Source: Arthrobacter sp. V1I7 (GTDB taxonomy: Bacteria > Actinomycetota > Actinomycetes > Actinomycetales > Micrococcaceae). Taken from it: a stretch of 64,000 nucleotides of DNA. Below are positions 7,690 through 16,741 of this stretch, in pieces. The notes beneath the pieces were generated by a model. That model was not told the origin of the DNA. It was given only the letters and a program-made list of their open reading frames with translations, and made no database searches. The position numbers and the translations under genes are program-made. The DNA lies in the NCBI RefSeq assembly GCF_030817015.1, contig NZ_JAUSYS010000001.1, positions 2,046,001 through 2,110,000 on the forward strand, read 5' to 3'. Position 1 is the first letter of the stretch. Each line of letters begins with the position of its first letter.

Positions 7690-8844
7690 ATGAACCAGAC
7701 ATCCACGAGCAAGAGCCCCTCCAGTGCGGACCATGGCGGCGCTGCCGGCACCGGTGACCAGGGGTTCAGCACCCGCGGCGCCTACGTTACCGGCGGAGCC
7801 GGGTTCACCCGGGACACCAACTACATCGAGGACCGGATCACAAAGGACGGAGCGCCGGGCAGCAACGGAGAGCCCGGCTGGCCGGTGGAACCGGGGCGGT
7901 ACCGGCTGGTCGCGGCCCGCGCCTGCCCCTGGGCCAACCGGACGGTGATCGTGCGCCGGCTGCTGGGCCTGGAAGACGTCATCTCGCTCGGGCAGCCCGG
8001 CCCCACCCATGACGCCCGCTCCTGGACCTTTGACCTGGATCCCGGCGGCAAGGATCCCGTCCTGGGCATCGAACGGATCCAGGACGCCTACTTCCGCCGG
8101 TTCCCGGACTATCCGCGCGGCATTACCGTCCCGGCCGTGGTCGATGTGCCGACCGGGCAGGTCGTCACCAACAACTTCCCGCAGATAACCCTGGACTTTT
8201 CCACCGAGTGGACCGCCTACCACCGTCCCGGCGCCCCGGACCTATACCCCGAGCACCTGCGGGACGAAATCGACGCGGTCAACAAGCGGGTCTTCACCGA
8301 AGTCAACAACGGCGTGTACCGTTGCGGCTTCGCCGGCTCCCAGGAGGCGTATGACGCCGCCTACGACCGGCTATGGACCGCCCTCGACTGGCTTGAGGAA
8401 CGGCTTGCCGGGCAGCGGTACCTCGTGGGCGACACCATCACCGAGGCTGACGTCCGGCTCTTCACCACGCTGGCCCGCTTCGATGCCGTCTACCACGGCC
8501 ATTTCAAGTGCAACCGGCAAAAGCTCAGCGAAATGCCGGTGCTCTGGGCCTACGCCAGGGATCTGTTCCAAACGCCGGGGTTCGGTGACACGACCGACTT
8601 CGTGCAGATCAAGCAGCACTACTACATCGTCCACGAGGACATCAACCCCACCGGGATTGTCCCGAAGGGACCCGGGCTGGGCAACTGGCTCACCGGCCAT
8701 GGCCGCGAAGCACTCGGCGGCCGGCCCTTCGGCGGCGGTACACCGCCGGGACCGGTGCGGGCGGGCGAAGAAGTAGCCCCCGGGCACGGGGCGGCCCAAG
8801 CGGATGCAGTTCCTCCATTTGTAGCAGCAATGCCGCCAGCCTAG
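7690..8844 (+). CDS. Glutathionyl-hydroquinone reductase-like GST (YqjG/ECM4 family)
   Basis: The protein has 384 residues. An N-terminal thioredoxin-fold region contains ARACPWANR with Cys79 in the CPWA motif typical of S-glutathionyl-(chloro)hydroquinone reductases. A GST C-terminal helical domain follows (RYLVGDTITEADVRLFTTLARFDAVYHGHFKCN). The family reduces glutathionyl-hydroquinones through the Cys. Actinobacteria generally use mycothiol, so the real thiol partner is probably mycothiol; this is inference. The last 50 residues are Gly/Pro-rich and likely disordered. ATG 7690 has GGGA 4-5 nt upstream. Confidence 0.9.
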   Translation: MNQTSTSKSPSSADHGGAAGTGDQGFSTRGAYVTGGAGFTRDTNYIEDRITKDGAPGSNGEPGWPVEPGRYRLVAARACPWANRTVIVRRLLGLEDVISLGQPGPTHDARSWTFDLDPGGKDPVLGIERIQDAYFRRFPDYPRGITVPAVVDVPTGQVVTNNFPQITLDFSTEWTAYHRPGAPDLYPEHLRDEIDAVNKRVFTEVNNGVYRCGFAGSQEAYDAAYDRLWTALDWLEERLAGQRYLVGDTITEADVRLFTTLARFDAVYHGHFKCNRQKLSEMPVLWAYARDLFQTPGFGDTTDFVQIKQHYYIVHEDINPTGIVPKGPGLGNWLTGHGREALGGRPFGGGTPPGPVRAGEEVAPGHGAAQADAVPPFVAAMPPA

Positions 8845-8855
8845 GGTGAACCGGA

Positions 8856-9980
8856 ATGACTACTGCCCACGAACCCCCCGGCACCGGAGACCCACCCCTG
8901 TTTCGGCGGTTCTGGCGCGTCCTGAGCGGCAGCGTAGCCTCGGCGCTCCTGTGGCCCCGGCTGCAGCTGGCCATGAAGGCGGCGCTCGCCGCCGGTATTG
9001 CGTTCTTCATCGCCCCCTTCATGCCGGGCTCGGCGGCCGACTACCCTTACTACGCCCCGCTCGGCGCCCTGGTGGCGATGTACGAGAATGTTTCCGGCTC
9101 CATGCGCCAGGGCGTGCAGACACTGGTTGGCCTGGCGTTGGGAATCGGACTTGCCTTCATGCTCTTCAGCCTTGGCGAGCCGAGCCCGGTGACGGTTGCC
9201 ATTGTGATGGGCCTGGGCGTCATCCTCGCGGGGCTGCCCCGGATCGGCTCCGGCAGCGACTGGATTCCGACGGCGGCGCTCCTGGTCCTGCTGGTCGGCG
9301 GCCATGACCCGGACCGGTTCTCCTTCGGCTATCTGGTCCAGATGGGCGCGGGCGTCACTGTTGGCGTCGTCGTCAATCTGCTGGTCTTCCCGCCGCTGCA
9401 CTTCAAGGCCGCTGCCCTCAGCATCGCGGAACTGCGGCTGGCGCTCGCCCGGCAGCTGGGGGACATGGCGACGGCCCTGAAGGAGAACTGGCCGCCGGAA
9501 CACGAGGACTGGTCACGCCGCTCAGATGCGCTCGCGGCATCGGCCCGCTCCGTCCGCCTCGCCGTTGAAAAGGCGGACGCCAGCCGGCGGGCTAACCCCC
9601 GGCGCCGCCTGCACCCCCGGGACATGGACCAGGACTACCGCAACCTCCGGGACCTCGAACGGGTCACGTTCCATGTGCAGGACGTGACACAGGTGCTCTC
9701 CGATGTCATCTGGGCCGAGGACATGCCCTTCGTCGTGCCGGACGAATACACGGACCCGCTCTCGGCCGCGATGTCGGCGGTGGGCGACGTGCTGTGCTCC
9801 ACCGAAGAGGAGAGCCCGGAGCGGCAGGGCGAGCTTGCCGGCACGGCCGAGGCGGCCGTGGATGAACTCAGCAGGCGCATCGGCGCGGGTTCGCCGGCAA
9901 CGGACGAGCCCAGTGCGGCGGAATCAATCCTCTTGAGCCTGCACCGGATGCTCCGCGTTGTCAGGACCTCGGACGCCTAA
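8856..9980 (+). CDS. FUSC/aromatic acid exporter-family membrane protein
   Basis: The protein has 374 residues. Residues about 30-180 hold a block of five or six hydrophobic helices (AALAAGIAFFIAPFMPGSAADYPYYAPLG, VGLALGIGLAFMLFSL and others), like the membrane half of FUSC/ArAE proteins. The remaining 190 residues are cytoplasmic, alpha-helical and charged. ArAE proteins are thought to export aromatic acids or related anions, but the substrate is unknown here. It lies 11 nt after the reductase-like gene, so a shared transcript is likely. Confidence 0.82.
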   Translation: MTTAHEPPGTGDPPLFRRFWRVLSGSVASALLWPRLQLAMKAALAAGIAFFIAPFMPGSAADYPYYAPLGALVAMYENVSGSMRQGVQTLVGLALGIGLAFMLFSLGEPSPVTVAIVMGLGVILAGLPRIGSGSDWIPTAALLVLLVGGHDPDRFSFGYLVQMGAGVTVGVVVNLLVFPPLHFKAAALSIAELRLALARQLGDMATALKENWPPEHEDWSRRSDALAASARSVRLAVEKADASRRANPRRRLHPRDMDQDYRNLRDLERVTFHVQDVTQVLSDVIWAEDMPFVVPDEYTDPLSAAMSAVGDVLCSTEEESPERQGELAGTAEAAVDELSRRIGAGSPATDEPSAAESILLSLHRMLRVVRTSDA

Positions 9981-10072
9981 TGGCCACGGTCACCCGCCCC
10001 AACCACGCAGGGTCGGCATCTGAGACGCCCACGGCAAGAGCGTGGCCCGGACGGTGCTGTGGCTTGACAGTG

Positions 10073-10984
10073 CTACAACGCAGCCACGGAGCCGCTGAAG
10101 TGCTTGCGGCCCGACCGCGGGTTCCAGGCGACGTAGTCCGAGCGCTGCCAGCCGCCGTCGCCGTCCTGGACAGTACTGATGTCCAGGGCCACCCGGGCGG
10201 GCAGGAAGACGGGAGCCCCGAAGGCCACGTCCCAGCGGAAGGCCTCCCCCTTGGCTGCGCCCACATCGGCCAGCGCCCTCGATGCGAGGTACATCCCGTG
10301 CGCGATGGACCGACGCATCCCCAGCGCTTTGGCCGAAAGAACGCTCAAGTGGATCGGGTTGAAGTCGCCGGACACCGCGGCGTAGGCGCGTCCCGTGTCC
10401 ACTCCCAGCTGCCAGAGTGCCGTCGGGTCCGGGGGCTGGAAGTCCACCGGCACCGGCGGCGCCGACGGCTTGTCGAGTCCCGGCAGGAACACGCCTTTGG
10501 CAAGGTAGGTGGACACGCCACGCCAGCGGAGGGCGCCATCGCCGGCGCCACGCACCTCGGCCACGAGGTCCAGCTGGGTACCGGAGCGGTGGCCGCGCAG
10601 GTTTTCCGCCTGCGCCCGGATGTCCACGGCTTCGGTGAAGCGCACGGGCGCGGACTGCAGCACCTGGTTGCCCAGGTGGATCATGCCGAGCAGGGGCAGC
10701 GGGAAGTCGTCCCGGTTCATCACGCTCATGGCCAGCGGGAATGCCAGCGCGTGGATGAAGCCGGCCGGCAGGATGTCGCTGGCGGTCTCGCCGATCAGAT
10801 GCTGGTAGGCCGTGAGGTTCTCAACCCCGGCCCGCACGCCGCGGACCTCATGGCTTCCATCGGGAAGTGCGGAGCCCGTGTGCGTGCCGAGCACCCGACG
10901 CCGGGCCGCGGTGGCTGCCGCGTTCAGATACAGCTTCGACAGAGACGGCATCTCACCCAGGATGACGGGCTGCGAACCGGTCAT
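10073..10984 (-). CDS. MaoC-like (3R)-hydroxyacyl dehydratase, HtdX type
   Basis: This 303-residue double hot-dog protein probably hydrates or dehydrates 2-enoyl/3-hydroxyacyl thioesters. The MaoC hydratase-2 motif is visible at the C-terminal half as AVSGDFNPIHLSVLSAKALGMRRSIAHGMYLAS, with the usual Asp/His pair. Size and order match M. tuberculosis Rv0241c (HtdX), which sits next to fabG4, fadA2 and fadE5 homologues there (recalled). The start overlaps the fabG4-like stop by 4 nt. It is the distal gene of the minus-strand arm. Confidence 0.87.
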   Translation of the reverse strand: MTGSQPVILGEMPSLSKLYLNAAATAARRRVLGTHTGSALPDGSHEVRGVRAGVENLTAYQHLIGETASDILPAGFIHALAFPLAMSVMNRDDFPLPLLGMIHLGNQVLQSAPVRFTEAVDIRAQAENLRGHRSGTQLDLVAEVRGAGDGALRWRGVSTYLAKGVFLPGLDKPSAPPVPVDFQPPDPTALWQLGVDTGRAYAAVSGDFNPIHLSVLSAKALGMRRSIAHGMYLASRALADVGAAKGEAFRWDVAFGAPVFLPARVALDISTVQDGDGGWQRSDYVAWNPRSGRKHFSGSVAAL

Positions 10985-12321
10985 GCTCCGACCAGGTTCT
11001 GCCCGCAGACCCGCAGCACCTCGCCGGAGATCCCGCCGGCCGCGTCGCTCGCCAGGAACGCGATCGCCTCGGCAACGTCACCCGGCTGGCCACCCTGTTG
11101 CAGGGAGTTCAGCCGGCGGGCCACCTCGCGGGTGGCGAACGGGATCCGGGCGGTCATCTCGGTCTCAATGAACCCCGGGGCCACCGCATTGATGGACCCG
11201 CCGTGCGCGGCGAGCAGCGGGGCGGTGGCGCGGACCATGCCCATCACGCCGGCTTTGGAGGCGGCGTAGTTGGTCTGGCCCCGGTTTCCCGCGATCCCGG
11301 TGGTGGAGGCCACGGACACGATCCGCGGCGAGCCCCGGAAATGCCCGGATGCCAGAAGCGCTTCGTTGATGCGCAGCTGCGCGGCGACGTTGACGGCGAT
11401 GACGGAGTTCCAGCGGTCCGGGTCCATGTTCACCAACAGCTTGTCCCGCGTGATCCCGGCATTGTGGACCACGATGTCCAGCCGGCCATGGCGTTGCACG
11501 GCGTGGTCAATGATCCGCTGCCCGGCATCCTCGCGGCTGATGTCCAGCTGCAGGGCGGTGCCGTGCACTTCGTTCGCCACCGAGGCGAGGTGGTCCCCGG
11601 CGTCGGGGATGTCGACGACGACGACGGTGGCTCCGTCGCGGTGCAGCGTGCGCGCAATTGCGGCCCCGATTCCGCGGGCGGCTCCGGTCACGACGGCGAC
11701 CTTGCCTGCCAGCGGCTTCTCGACGTCGTCCGGCAGCTGTCCGGCATCTGAGGTGACGGTCAGGAACTGCCCGTCAACGAACGCCGACCGGCCGGAGAGG
11801 AAGAACCGCAGGGCCCCGAGGGTGCTCGGACTCGTGGTGCGGGCACCGTGCGCGAGCAGGATGCCGTTGCCGGTGGCGCCGGCGCGCAGTTCCTTGGCCA
11901 GCGAACGGAGCAGGCCGTCGACGCCCTGCCGGGCCGCGGCGACGGCCGGCCCGGCGGCCTCCACTGCGGCGCGGGAGACGGTGATGACCCGGGCGTTCGG
12001 TGCCAGGTCCCGCAGCGAGGCGGCGGCCGTGAGCACCGGTTTCTCCAGGTCCTCGGGGCGGGCCAGCTCGTCCAGGACCAGGATGACGGCGCCGAGCTTT
12101 TCCTTCGGCACCGCATGCCGTCGGACATCCAGGTTCCACGAGAGGAGCGTGGAGGCCAGCTCGTCCGCGCCGCTGCCGGTCCCCTGGACCAGCACCGGCC
12201 CGGCAACGAGCGGCTGGCCCGGCCGGTGGCGCCGCAGCGGCACGGGCTGCGGCAGCCCCAGTTTCCTTGCGATGTCCTTGCCGAGTCCCCGGCTCACCAG
12301 CTGGGTGTATTTGTCGGTCAT
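10981..12321 (-). CDS. High-molecular-weight 3-oxoacyl-(ACP/CoA) reductase, FabG4 type
   Basis: The protein has 446 residues, nearly twice a normal FabG. The N-terminal about 205 residues form a degenerate, flavodoxin-like Rossmann half without a clear cofactor motif. The C-terminal half is a full SDR: VTGAARGIGAAIARTLH binds the nucleotide, and SVASTTGIAGNRGQTNYAASKAGVMG holds the Ser-Tyr-Lys triad. This is the layout of mycobacterial FabG4 (Rv0242c), which reduces 3-ketoacyl-CoA with NADH. It lies 9 nt after the thiolase and overlaps htdX, giving a three-gene operon. Confidence 0.92.
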   Translation of the reverse strand: MTDKYTQLVSRGLGKDIARKLGLPQPVPLRRHRPGQPLVAGPVLVQGTGSGADELASTLLSWNLDVRRHAVPKEKLGAVILVLDELARPEDLEKPVLTAAASLRDLAPNARVITVSRAAVEAAGPAVAAARQGVDGLLRSLAKELRAGATGNGILLAHGARTTSPSTLGALRFFLSGRSAFVDGQFLTVTSDAGQLPDDVEKPLAGKVAVVTGAARGIGAAIARTLHRDGATVVVVDIPDAGDHLASVANEVHGTALQLDISREDAGQRIIDHAVQRHGRLDIVVHNAGITRDKLLVNMDPDRWNSVIAVNVAAQLRINEALLASGHFRGSPRIVSVASTTGIAGNRGQTNYAASKAGVMGMVRATAPLLAAHGGSINAVAPGFIETEMTARIPFATREVARRLNSLQQGGQPGDVAEAIAFLASDAAGGISGEVLRVCGQNLVGA

Positions 12322-12330
12322 CGGATCCCC

Positions 12331-13698
12331 CTAGAGTGCTTCAAGAATCGCGACGACACCCTGGCCGCCGGCGGCGCAGATCGAGATCAGTCCGCGGGCG
12401 GGGCGCCCGTCCACCTGGCCTCTGGCGTGCAGCATCTTAGCCAGGGAGGCCGCGATCCGTCCGCCGGTGGCCGCGAAGGGGTGGCCGGCGGCGAGCGAGG
12501 AGCCGTTGACGTTGAGCCTGGACCGGTCGATGCTGCCGAAGGCGCCGGCCAGGCCGAGCCTGGTGCGGCCGAATTCCTCATCCTCCCAGGCCGCCAGCGT
12601 GCTGAGCACGGTACCGGCGAACGCCTCGTGGATCTCGAAGAAGTCGATGTCGTCGAGGGTGAGGCCGTTCCGGGCGAGCAGCCGGGGCACCGCGAAGGCG
12701 GGGGCCATCAGGAGTCCGTCCTTGCCGTGCACAAAGTCCACGGCTGCGGCTTCGCCGTCAACGACAGCGGCCAGCTTCGGCAGATCGTGGGCGTCGGCCC
12801 ACTCCTCGGAAGCGAGCAGGACGGTGGAGGCGCCGTCGGTGAGCGGAGTGGAGTTTCCGGCGGTCATGGTCGCCGCCGCACCCAGGTACTTGCCGAAGAC
12901 CGGCTTGAGCGTGGCCAGCTTCTCAAGGCTGGTGTCCGCGCGCAGGTTGGAGTCCCTGCTGAGCCCGCGGTAGGGGGTGAGCAGGTCGTCGAAGAACCCG
13001 GCGTCGTAGGCGGCCGCGAGGTTGCGGTGGCTGTTGTAGGCCAGCTCGTCCTGCGCTTCACGGGTGATTTTCCACTGGGCGGTGGTCAGTGCCTGGTGTT
13101 CGCCCATCGACAGGCCGGTGCGCGGCTCACCGGTGTTCGGGGCATCGGGGGCGAGGTCCTTGGGCCTGAGACGGCTGAGGATCTGGAGCCGCTGGGGCAG
13201 TGTCCTGGCACGGTTCAGGTCCAGAAGGGCCTCGCGGAGTCCCTCGCTGACGGCGATGGGGGCGTCCGAGGCGGAGTCGACGCCGCCGGCAATGGCCGAG
13301 TCGATCTGGCCAAGCTTGATCTTGTTGGCAAGGCCGAGGACCGTCTCCAGCCCCGTGGCGCAGGCCTGCTGCAGGTCATAGGCCGGGGTCTCGGCGGACA
13401 GCGGGGAGCCCAGCACGGCTTCGCGGGTCAGGTTGAAGTCGCGGGAGTGCTTGAGGACCGCACCGGCAGCCACTTCGCCGATCCGTTCGTCCTGCAGGCC
13501 GAACCGGGCGATCAGGCCGTCCAGGGCCGCGGTGAGCATGTCCTGGTTTGAGGACTTGGTGTAGGCGCCGCCGGTCCGGGCGAAGGGAATCCGGTTGCCG
13601 CCCACCACCACTGCCTTGCGGAGTTGCGGCGTTGCTGCCCGAGCGGCGGAAGGGGTCGAATCCGTGAGTCCGGGTGCGGACTGTCCGTGGACGGACAT
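12331..13698 (-). CDS. Acetyl-CoA C-acyltransferase (thiolase), FadA2/FadI type
   Basis: This 455-residue thiolase joins or cleaves 3-ketoacyl-CoA. The catalytic parts are present: QQACATGLETV has the nucleophilic Cys, IHEAFAGT the NEAF-like loop (with His in place of Asn), SSLAAGHPFAATGGR the His, and SICAAGGQG the second Cys. Its HEAF loop and length resemble trifunctional-protein thiolases (FadI) and mycobacterial FadA2. It is the first gene of the minus arm. Its ATG lies 29 nt from the palindromic operator, so the divergent TetR protein probably represses it. Confidence 0.93.
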   Translation of the reverse strand: MSVHGQSAPGLTDSTPSAARAATPQLRKAVVVGGNRIPFARTGGAYTKSSNQDMLTAALDGLIARFGLQDERIGEVAAGAVLKHSRDFNLTREAVLGSPLSAETPAYDLQQACATGLETVLGLANKIKLGQIDSAIAGGVDSASDAPIAVSEGLREALLDLNRARTLPQRLQILSRLRPKDLAPDAPNTGEPRTGLSMGEHQALTTAQWKITREAQDELAYNSHRNLAAAYDAGFFDDLLTPYRGLSRDSNLRADTSLEKLATLKPVFGKYLGAAATMTAGNSTPLTDGASTVLLASEEWADAHDLPKLAAVVDGEAAAVDFVHGKDGLLMAPAFAVPRLLARNGLTLDDIDFFEIHEAFAGTVLSTLAAWEDEEFGRTRLGLAGAFGSIDRSRLNVNGSSLAAGHPFAATGGRIAASLAKMLHARGQVDGRPARGLISICAAGGQGVVAILEAL

Positions 13699-13726
13699 GG
13701 CTGTCTCCTTAGATCAAAGCGGTTAC

Positions 13727-13759
13727 CGATACCCAGCGTACCTGATACGCTGGGTATCG
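13727..13759. promoter_or_regulatory. Perfect 33-bp dyad operator between fadA2-like and tetR genes
   Basis: CGATACCCAGCGTA (13727-13740) and TACGCTGGGTATCG (13746-13759) are exact reverse complements around the spacer CCTGA. The right arm ends on the first base of the tetR GTG start. A second, shorter match GTT...AAC flanks it. The position between two divergent transcripts is typical of a TetR operator. Its length suggests two dimers or an extended site. Confidence 0.8.
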
Positions 13760-14508
13760 TGAACAATCCCGCTGATCCTCCGGAATCCGGTGCTGCCCGG
13801 GGCGCGCCGGCGTCCGTGGACGGCCGCGCATCGCGCTGGCAGCGGCACCGCGAGGACCGGCGCCGGGATCTGATCAAGTCCGCCCGTAGGGCCGTCCACG
13901 CCCTGGGCAGCGATGCCTCCATGGAGGAGATTGCTGCCGCGGCAGGAACCTCCAAATCGGTGTTCTACCGTTACTTCGGGGATAAGGCCGGGCTTCAGCA
14001 GGCCGTGGGAGAAGTGGTGCTCAGCCAGATGCAACGGCGCATCCAGGAAGCCGCGCAGGGTGCGCAGACACCCCGCCAGGGGCTGTATGCGATGGTCTCC
14101 GCCTACCTGCAGATGGCCGAGACGAGCCCCAACGTCTACACCTTCGTCACCCGCTATGCGCCCGGCGATGCGGAGGCTGCCAACGGCTCGATCGCCACGG
14201 CCGGAGCCCTCAGCCACTTCTTCGCTGCCATCAGCGACATGATCGCCCGGCCCATGCGCAGCCACCTGGCCCCCTCCGCCGGACGGGAAGCCGTGATCGG
14301 CTACTGGCCCAGCGCCGCGATCGGCCTCGTCCGGAACGCCGGCGAACAATGGCTTGCCAGTCCGGCATCGCCCGGCAAGCCGGATCAGGAAGCGATGGCA
14401 CGGCAGATTACGGACTGGCTCTGCCTCGGCATCGCCCCCGAGCTCCGGAACCTCGAGCCCCAGACTTCAGAACCGACCTTGTCAGAACCAACGAAGGAAT
14501 CGACATGA
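13759..14508 (+). CDS. TetR-family transcriptional regulator of the fatty-acid locus
   Basis: The protein has 249 residues if it starts at GTG 13759, where sequence similarity to TetR begins after a short Pro/Ala-rich leader. The HTH lies at about residues 54-76 (SMEEIAAAAGTSKSVFYRYFGDKAGL). The remaining helices form the ligand and dimer domain. The start codon sits at the edge of a 33-bp palindrome, so it very likely represses itself, the fadA2-fabG4-htdX arm and the coupled fadE5-like gene. The inducer is probably an acyl-CoA; this is inference from the neighbours. An in-frame upstream extension to 13624 would cross the operator and is rejected. Confidence 0.85.
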   Translation: MNNPADPPESGAARGAPASVDGRASRWQRHREDRRRDLIKSARRAVHALGSDASMEEIAAAAGTSKSVFYRYFGDKAGLQQAVGEVVLSQMQRRIQEAAQGAQTPRQGLYAMVSAYLQMAETSPNVYTFVTRYAPGDAEAANGSIATAGALSHFFAAISDMIARPMRSHLAPSAGREAVIGYWPSAAIGLVRNAGEQWLASPASPGKPDQEAMARQITDWLCLGIAPELRNLEPQTSEPTLSEPTKEST

Positions 14509-16622
14509 CCGAACTAGCGGACCGCACCGCGGGTCCCACCGACAGCACGCCGTCGACGACGGCGACGTCCGTCCACCCGGCGGCCGGCTCACCCGCCGTC
14601 GACGTTGCCGCGCTCGGCGAACTTCTCCTCGGAAGGTGGGCCGACGCCCGGCGGGCATCCCGGGCCCTCGCCGGCATGCCGGAGCTGCACAAGACCGAGG
14701 GTCTGACCCACACCGAGCACCGGAAGCGCGCCTTCGGGCAGCTGAAGATCCTGGTCGACAACGGCGCCGTCCACCGCGCCTTTCCGCAGTCCGTAGGTGG
14801 CATGGACGAACACGGCGGCAACGTGGCCGGCTTCCAGGAGCTGGTCATCGCCGACCCCTCGCTGCAGATCAAAGCCGGCGTGCAGTGGGGCCTGTTCGGC
14901 TCCGCCGTGAACCACCTTGGCACCGAGGAGCACCACAAAAAGTGGCTGCCCGGCATCATGAGCCTGGACATCCCCGGCTGTTTCGCCATGACGGAAACCG
15001 GGCACGGCTCCGATGTGGCCAGCATCGCCACCACCGCCGCCTACGACCCCGCGACCGAGGAATTCGTGGTCCACACGCCGTTCCGTGCGGCGTGGAAGGA
15101 CTACATCGGCAACGCCGCCATCGACGGGCTCGGTGCCGTCGTCTTCGCCCAGCTCATCACGCGGGGCGTCAACCACGGCGTGCACGCCTTCTACATGGAC
15201 CTCCGCGACCCCGGAACGCAGGAATTCCTGCCGGGCATCGGCGGTGAGGATGACGGCGTCAAGGGTGGCCTCAACGGCATCGACAACGGCCGGCTGCACT
15301 TCACCCACGTCCGGATCCCGCGCACGAACCTGCTGAACCGCTACGGAAACGTGGAGGCCGACGGCAGCTACAGCTCCCCCATCGCCAGCCCGGGCCGGCG
15401 GTTCTTCACGATGCTCGGGACCCTGGTGCAGGGCCGCGTCTCGCTCGACGGCGCCGCGGTGACGGCATCGAAGCTGGCCTTGAAGACCGCCGTCCAGTAC
15501 GCCACCGAACGCCGCCAGTTCAACGCCTCCTCCACGACTGATGAGGAGGTTCTGCTGGACTACCAGCGGCACCAGCGCCGACTTTTCACCCGGCTCGCCA
15601 CCACCTACGCCGCGGGCTTCGCCAGTGAGCAGCTGCTGCAGAAATTCGACGACGTCTTCTCCGGCCGGAATGACACCGACGAGGACCGCCAGGACCTCGA
15701 GACCCTGGCCGCGGCCCTTAAGCCGCTCAGCACCTGGCATGCCCTGGACACCCTGCAGGAGTGCCGCGAGGCCTGCGGCGGTGCCGGTTTCCTGATCGAG
15801 AACCGCTTCGCCTCGCTGCGCGCCGACCTCGACGTCTACGCCACCTTCGAGGGCGACAACACGGTCCTGCTGCAGCTTGTCGCCAAGCGCCTGCTGGCCG
15901 ACTACGCCAAGGAATTCCGCAACGTGAATTTCGGCGTGCTGGCCCGATACGTCGTCGGCCAGGCCACCGGTGTGGCGCTGCACCGTACCGGCCTGCGCGG
16001 CGTTGCCCAGTTCGTGGCCGACTCCGGCTCGGTGCAGAAGGCGGCTCTCGCGATCAAGGACGAAGCCAGCCAGCGGACCCTTCTGACCGACCGGGTCCAG
16101 ACCATGGTGGCCGAGGTGGCCGCCGCCCTGAAGGGGGCGAACAAGCTCCCGCAGCAGCAGGGAGCGGCGCTGTTCAACCAGCACCAGAACGAACTCATCG
16201 AAGCCGCCCAGGCGCACGCCGAGCTGCTCCAGTGGGAGGCCTTCACCGAAGCCCTCGGCAAGGTCACGGACCCCGGCACCAGGGCGGTCCTGACCTGGCT
16301 CCGCGACCTCTTCGGCCTGTCCCTGATTGAAAAGAGCCTGTCCTGGTATCTGATGAACGGCCGGCTCTCGATGCAGCGCGGCCGCACCGTGGGCGAATAC
16401 ATCAACCGGCTCCTGGTCAAGATCCGCCCGCACGCCCTGGATCTGGTGGATGCCTTCGGCTTCGGCCCGGAGCACCTCCGCGCCGAGATCTCCACCGGCG
16501 CCGAAAGGGTCCGCCAGGACGAGGCGCGGGGCTACTTCCGCGCGCAGCGCGCGAGCGGCCAGGCGCCCGTGGACGAGAAGATCCTGTTGGCCCGTAAGGC
16601 CGCTGCCGCGAAGCGGCGCTGA
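14505..16622 (+). CDS. Acyl-CoA dehydrogenase, FadE5-like
   Basis: A 705-residue flavoprotein that oxidises acyl-CoA to 2-enoyl-CoA as the first step of beta-oxidation. It shows CFAMTETGHGSDVASIATTA for FAD/substrate binding, GRRFFTMLGTLVQGRVSLDGAAV, and LQECREACGGAGFLIENRF in the C-terminal catalytic domain. It has about 150 extra C-terminal residues, as in the large FadE5/ACOX-like group. The ATG overlaps the tetR stop (ATGA), so the two are co-transcribed. The order matches the FadE5 neighbourhood of mycobacteria with the regulator inserted. Confidence 0.93.
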   Translation: MTELADRTAGPTDSTPSTTATSVHPAAGSPAVDVAALGELLLGRWADARRASRALAGMPELHKTEGLTHTEHRKRAFGQLKILVDNGAVHRAFPQSVGGMDEHGGNVAGFQELVIADPSLQIKAGVQWGLFGSAVNHLGTEEHHKKWLPGIMSLDIPGCFAMTETGHGSDVASIATTAAYDPATEEFVVHTPFRAAWKDYIGNAAIDGLGAVVFAQLITRGVNHGVHAFYMDLRDPGTQEFLPGIGGEDDGVKGGLNGIDNGRLHFTHVRIPRTNLLNRYGNVEADGSYSSPIASPGRRFFTMLGTLVQGRVSLDGAAVTASKLALKTAVQYATERRQFNASSTTDEEVLLDYQRHQRRLFTRLATTYAAGFASEQLLQKFDDVFSGRNDTDEDRQDLETLAAALKPLSTWHALDTLQECREACGGAGFLIENRFASLRADLDVYATFEGDNTVLLQLVAKRLLADYAKEFRNVNFGVLARYVVGQATGVALHRTGLRGVAQFVADSGSVQKAALAIKDEASQRTLLTDRVQTMVAEVAAALKGANKLPQQQGAALFNQHQNELIEAAQAHAELLQWEAFTEALGKVTDPGTRAVLTWLRDLFGLSLIEKSLSWYLMNGRLSMQRGRTVGEYINRLLVKIRPHALDLVDAFGFGPEHLRAEISTGAERVRQDEARGYFRAQRASGQAPVDEKILLARKAAAAKRR

Positions 16623-16697
16623 CCGCCGCCCCGGGGACTTACGCTCACCGCAGCCGGACGAGGACGGCGGGAACCCTGCCGGCCCAGGACGACGACC

Positions 16698-16724
16698 GCG
16701 CCGCCCCCTCAGCCGGGGCGGCGC
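16698..16724. terminator. GC-rich hairpin between the fadE5-like gene and glgA
   Basis: GCGCCGCCCC and GGGGCGGCGC pair perfectly over a 7-nt loop in the convergent gap. There is no T-run, so it may be an intrinsic terminator of the high-GC type or a stabilising hairpin. Confidence 0.55.
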
Positions 16725-16741
16725 CGTCGTGGTGGTTGTTC

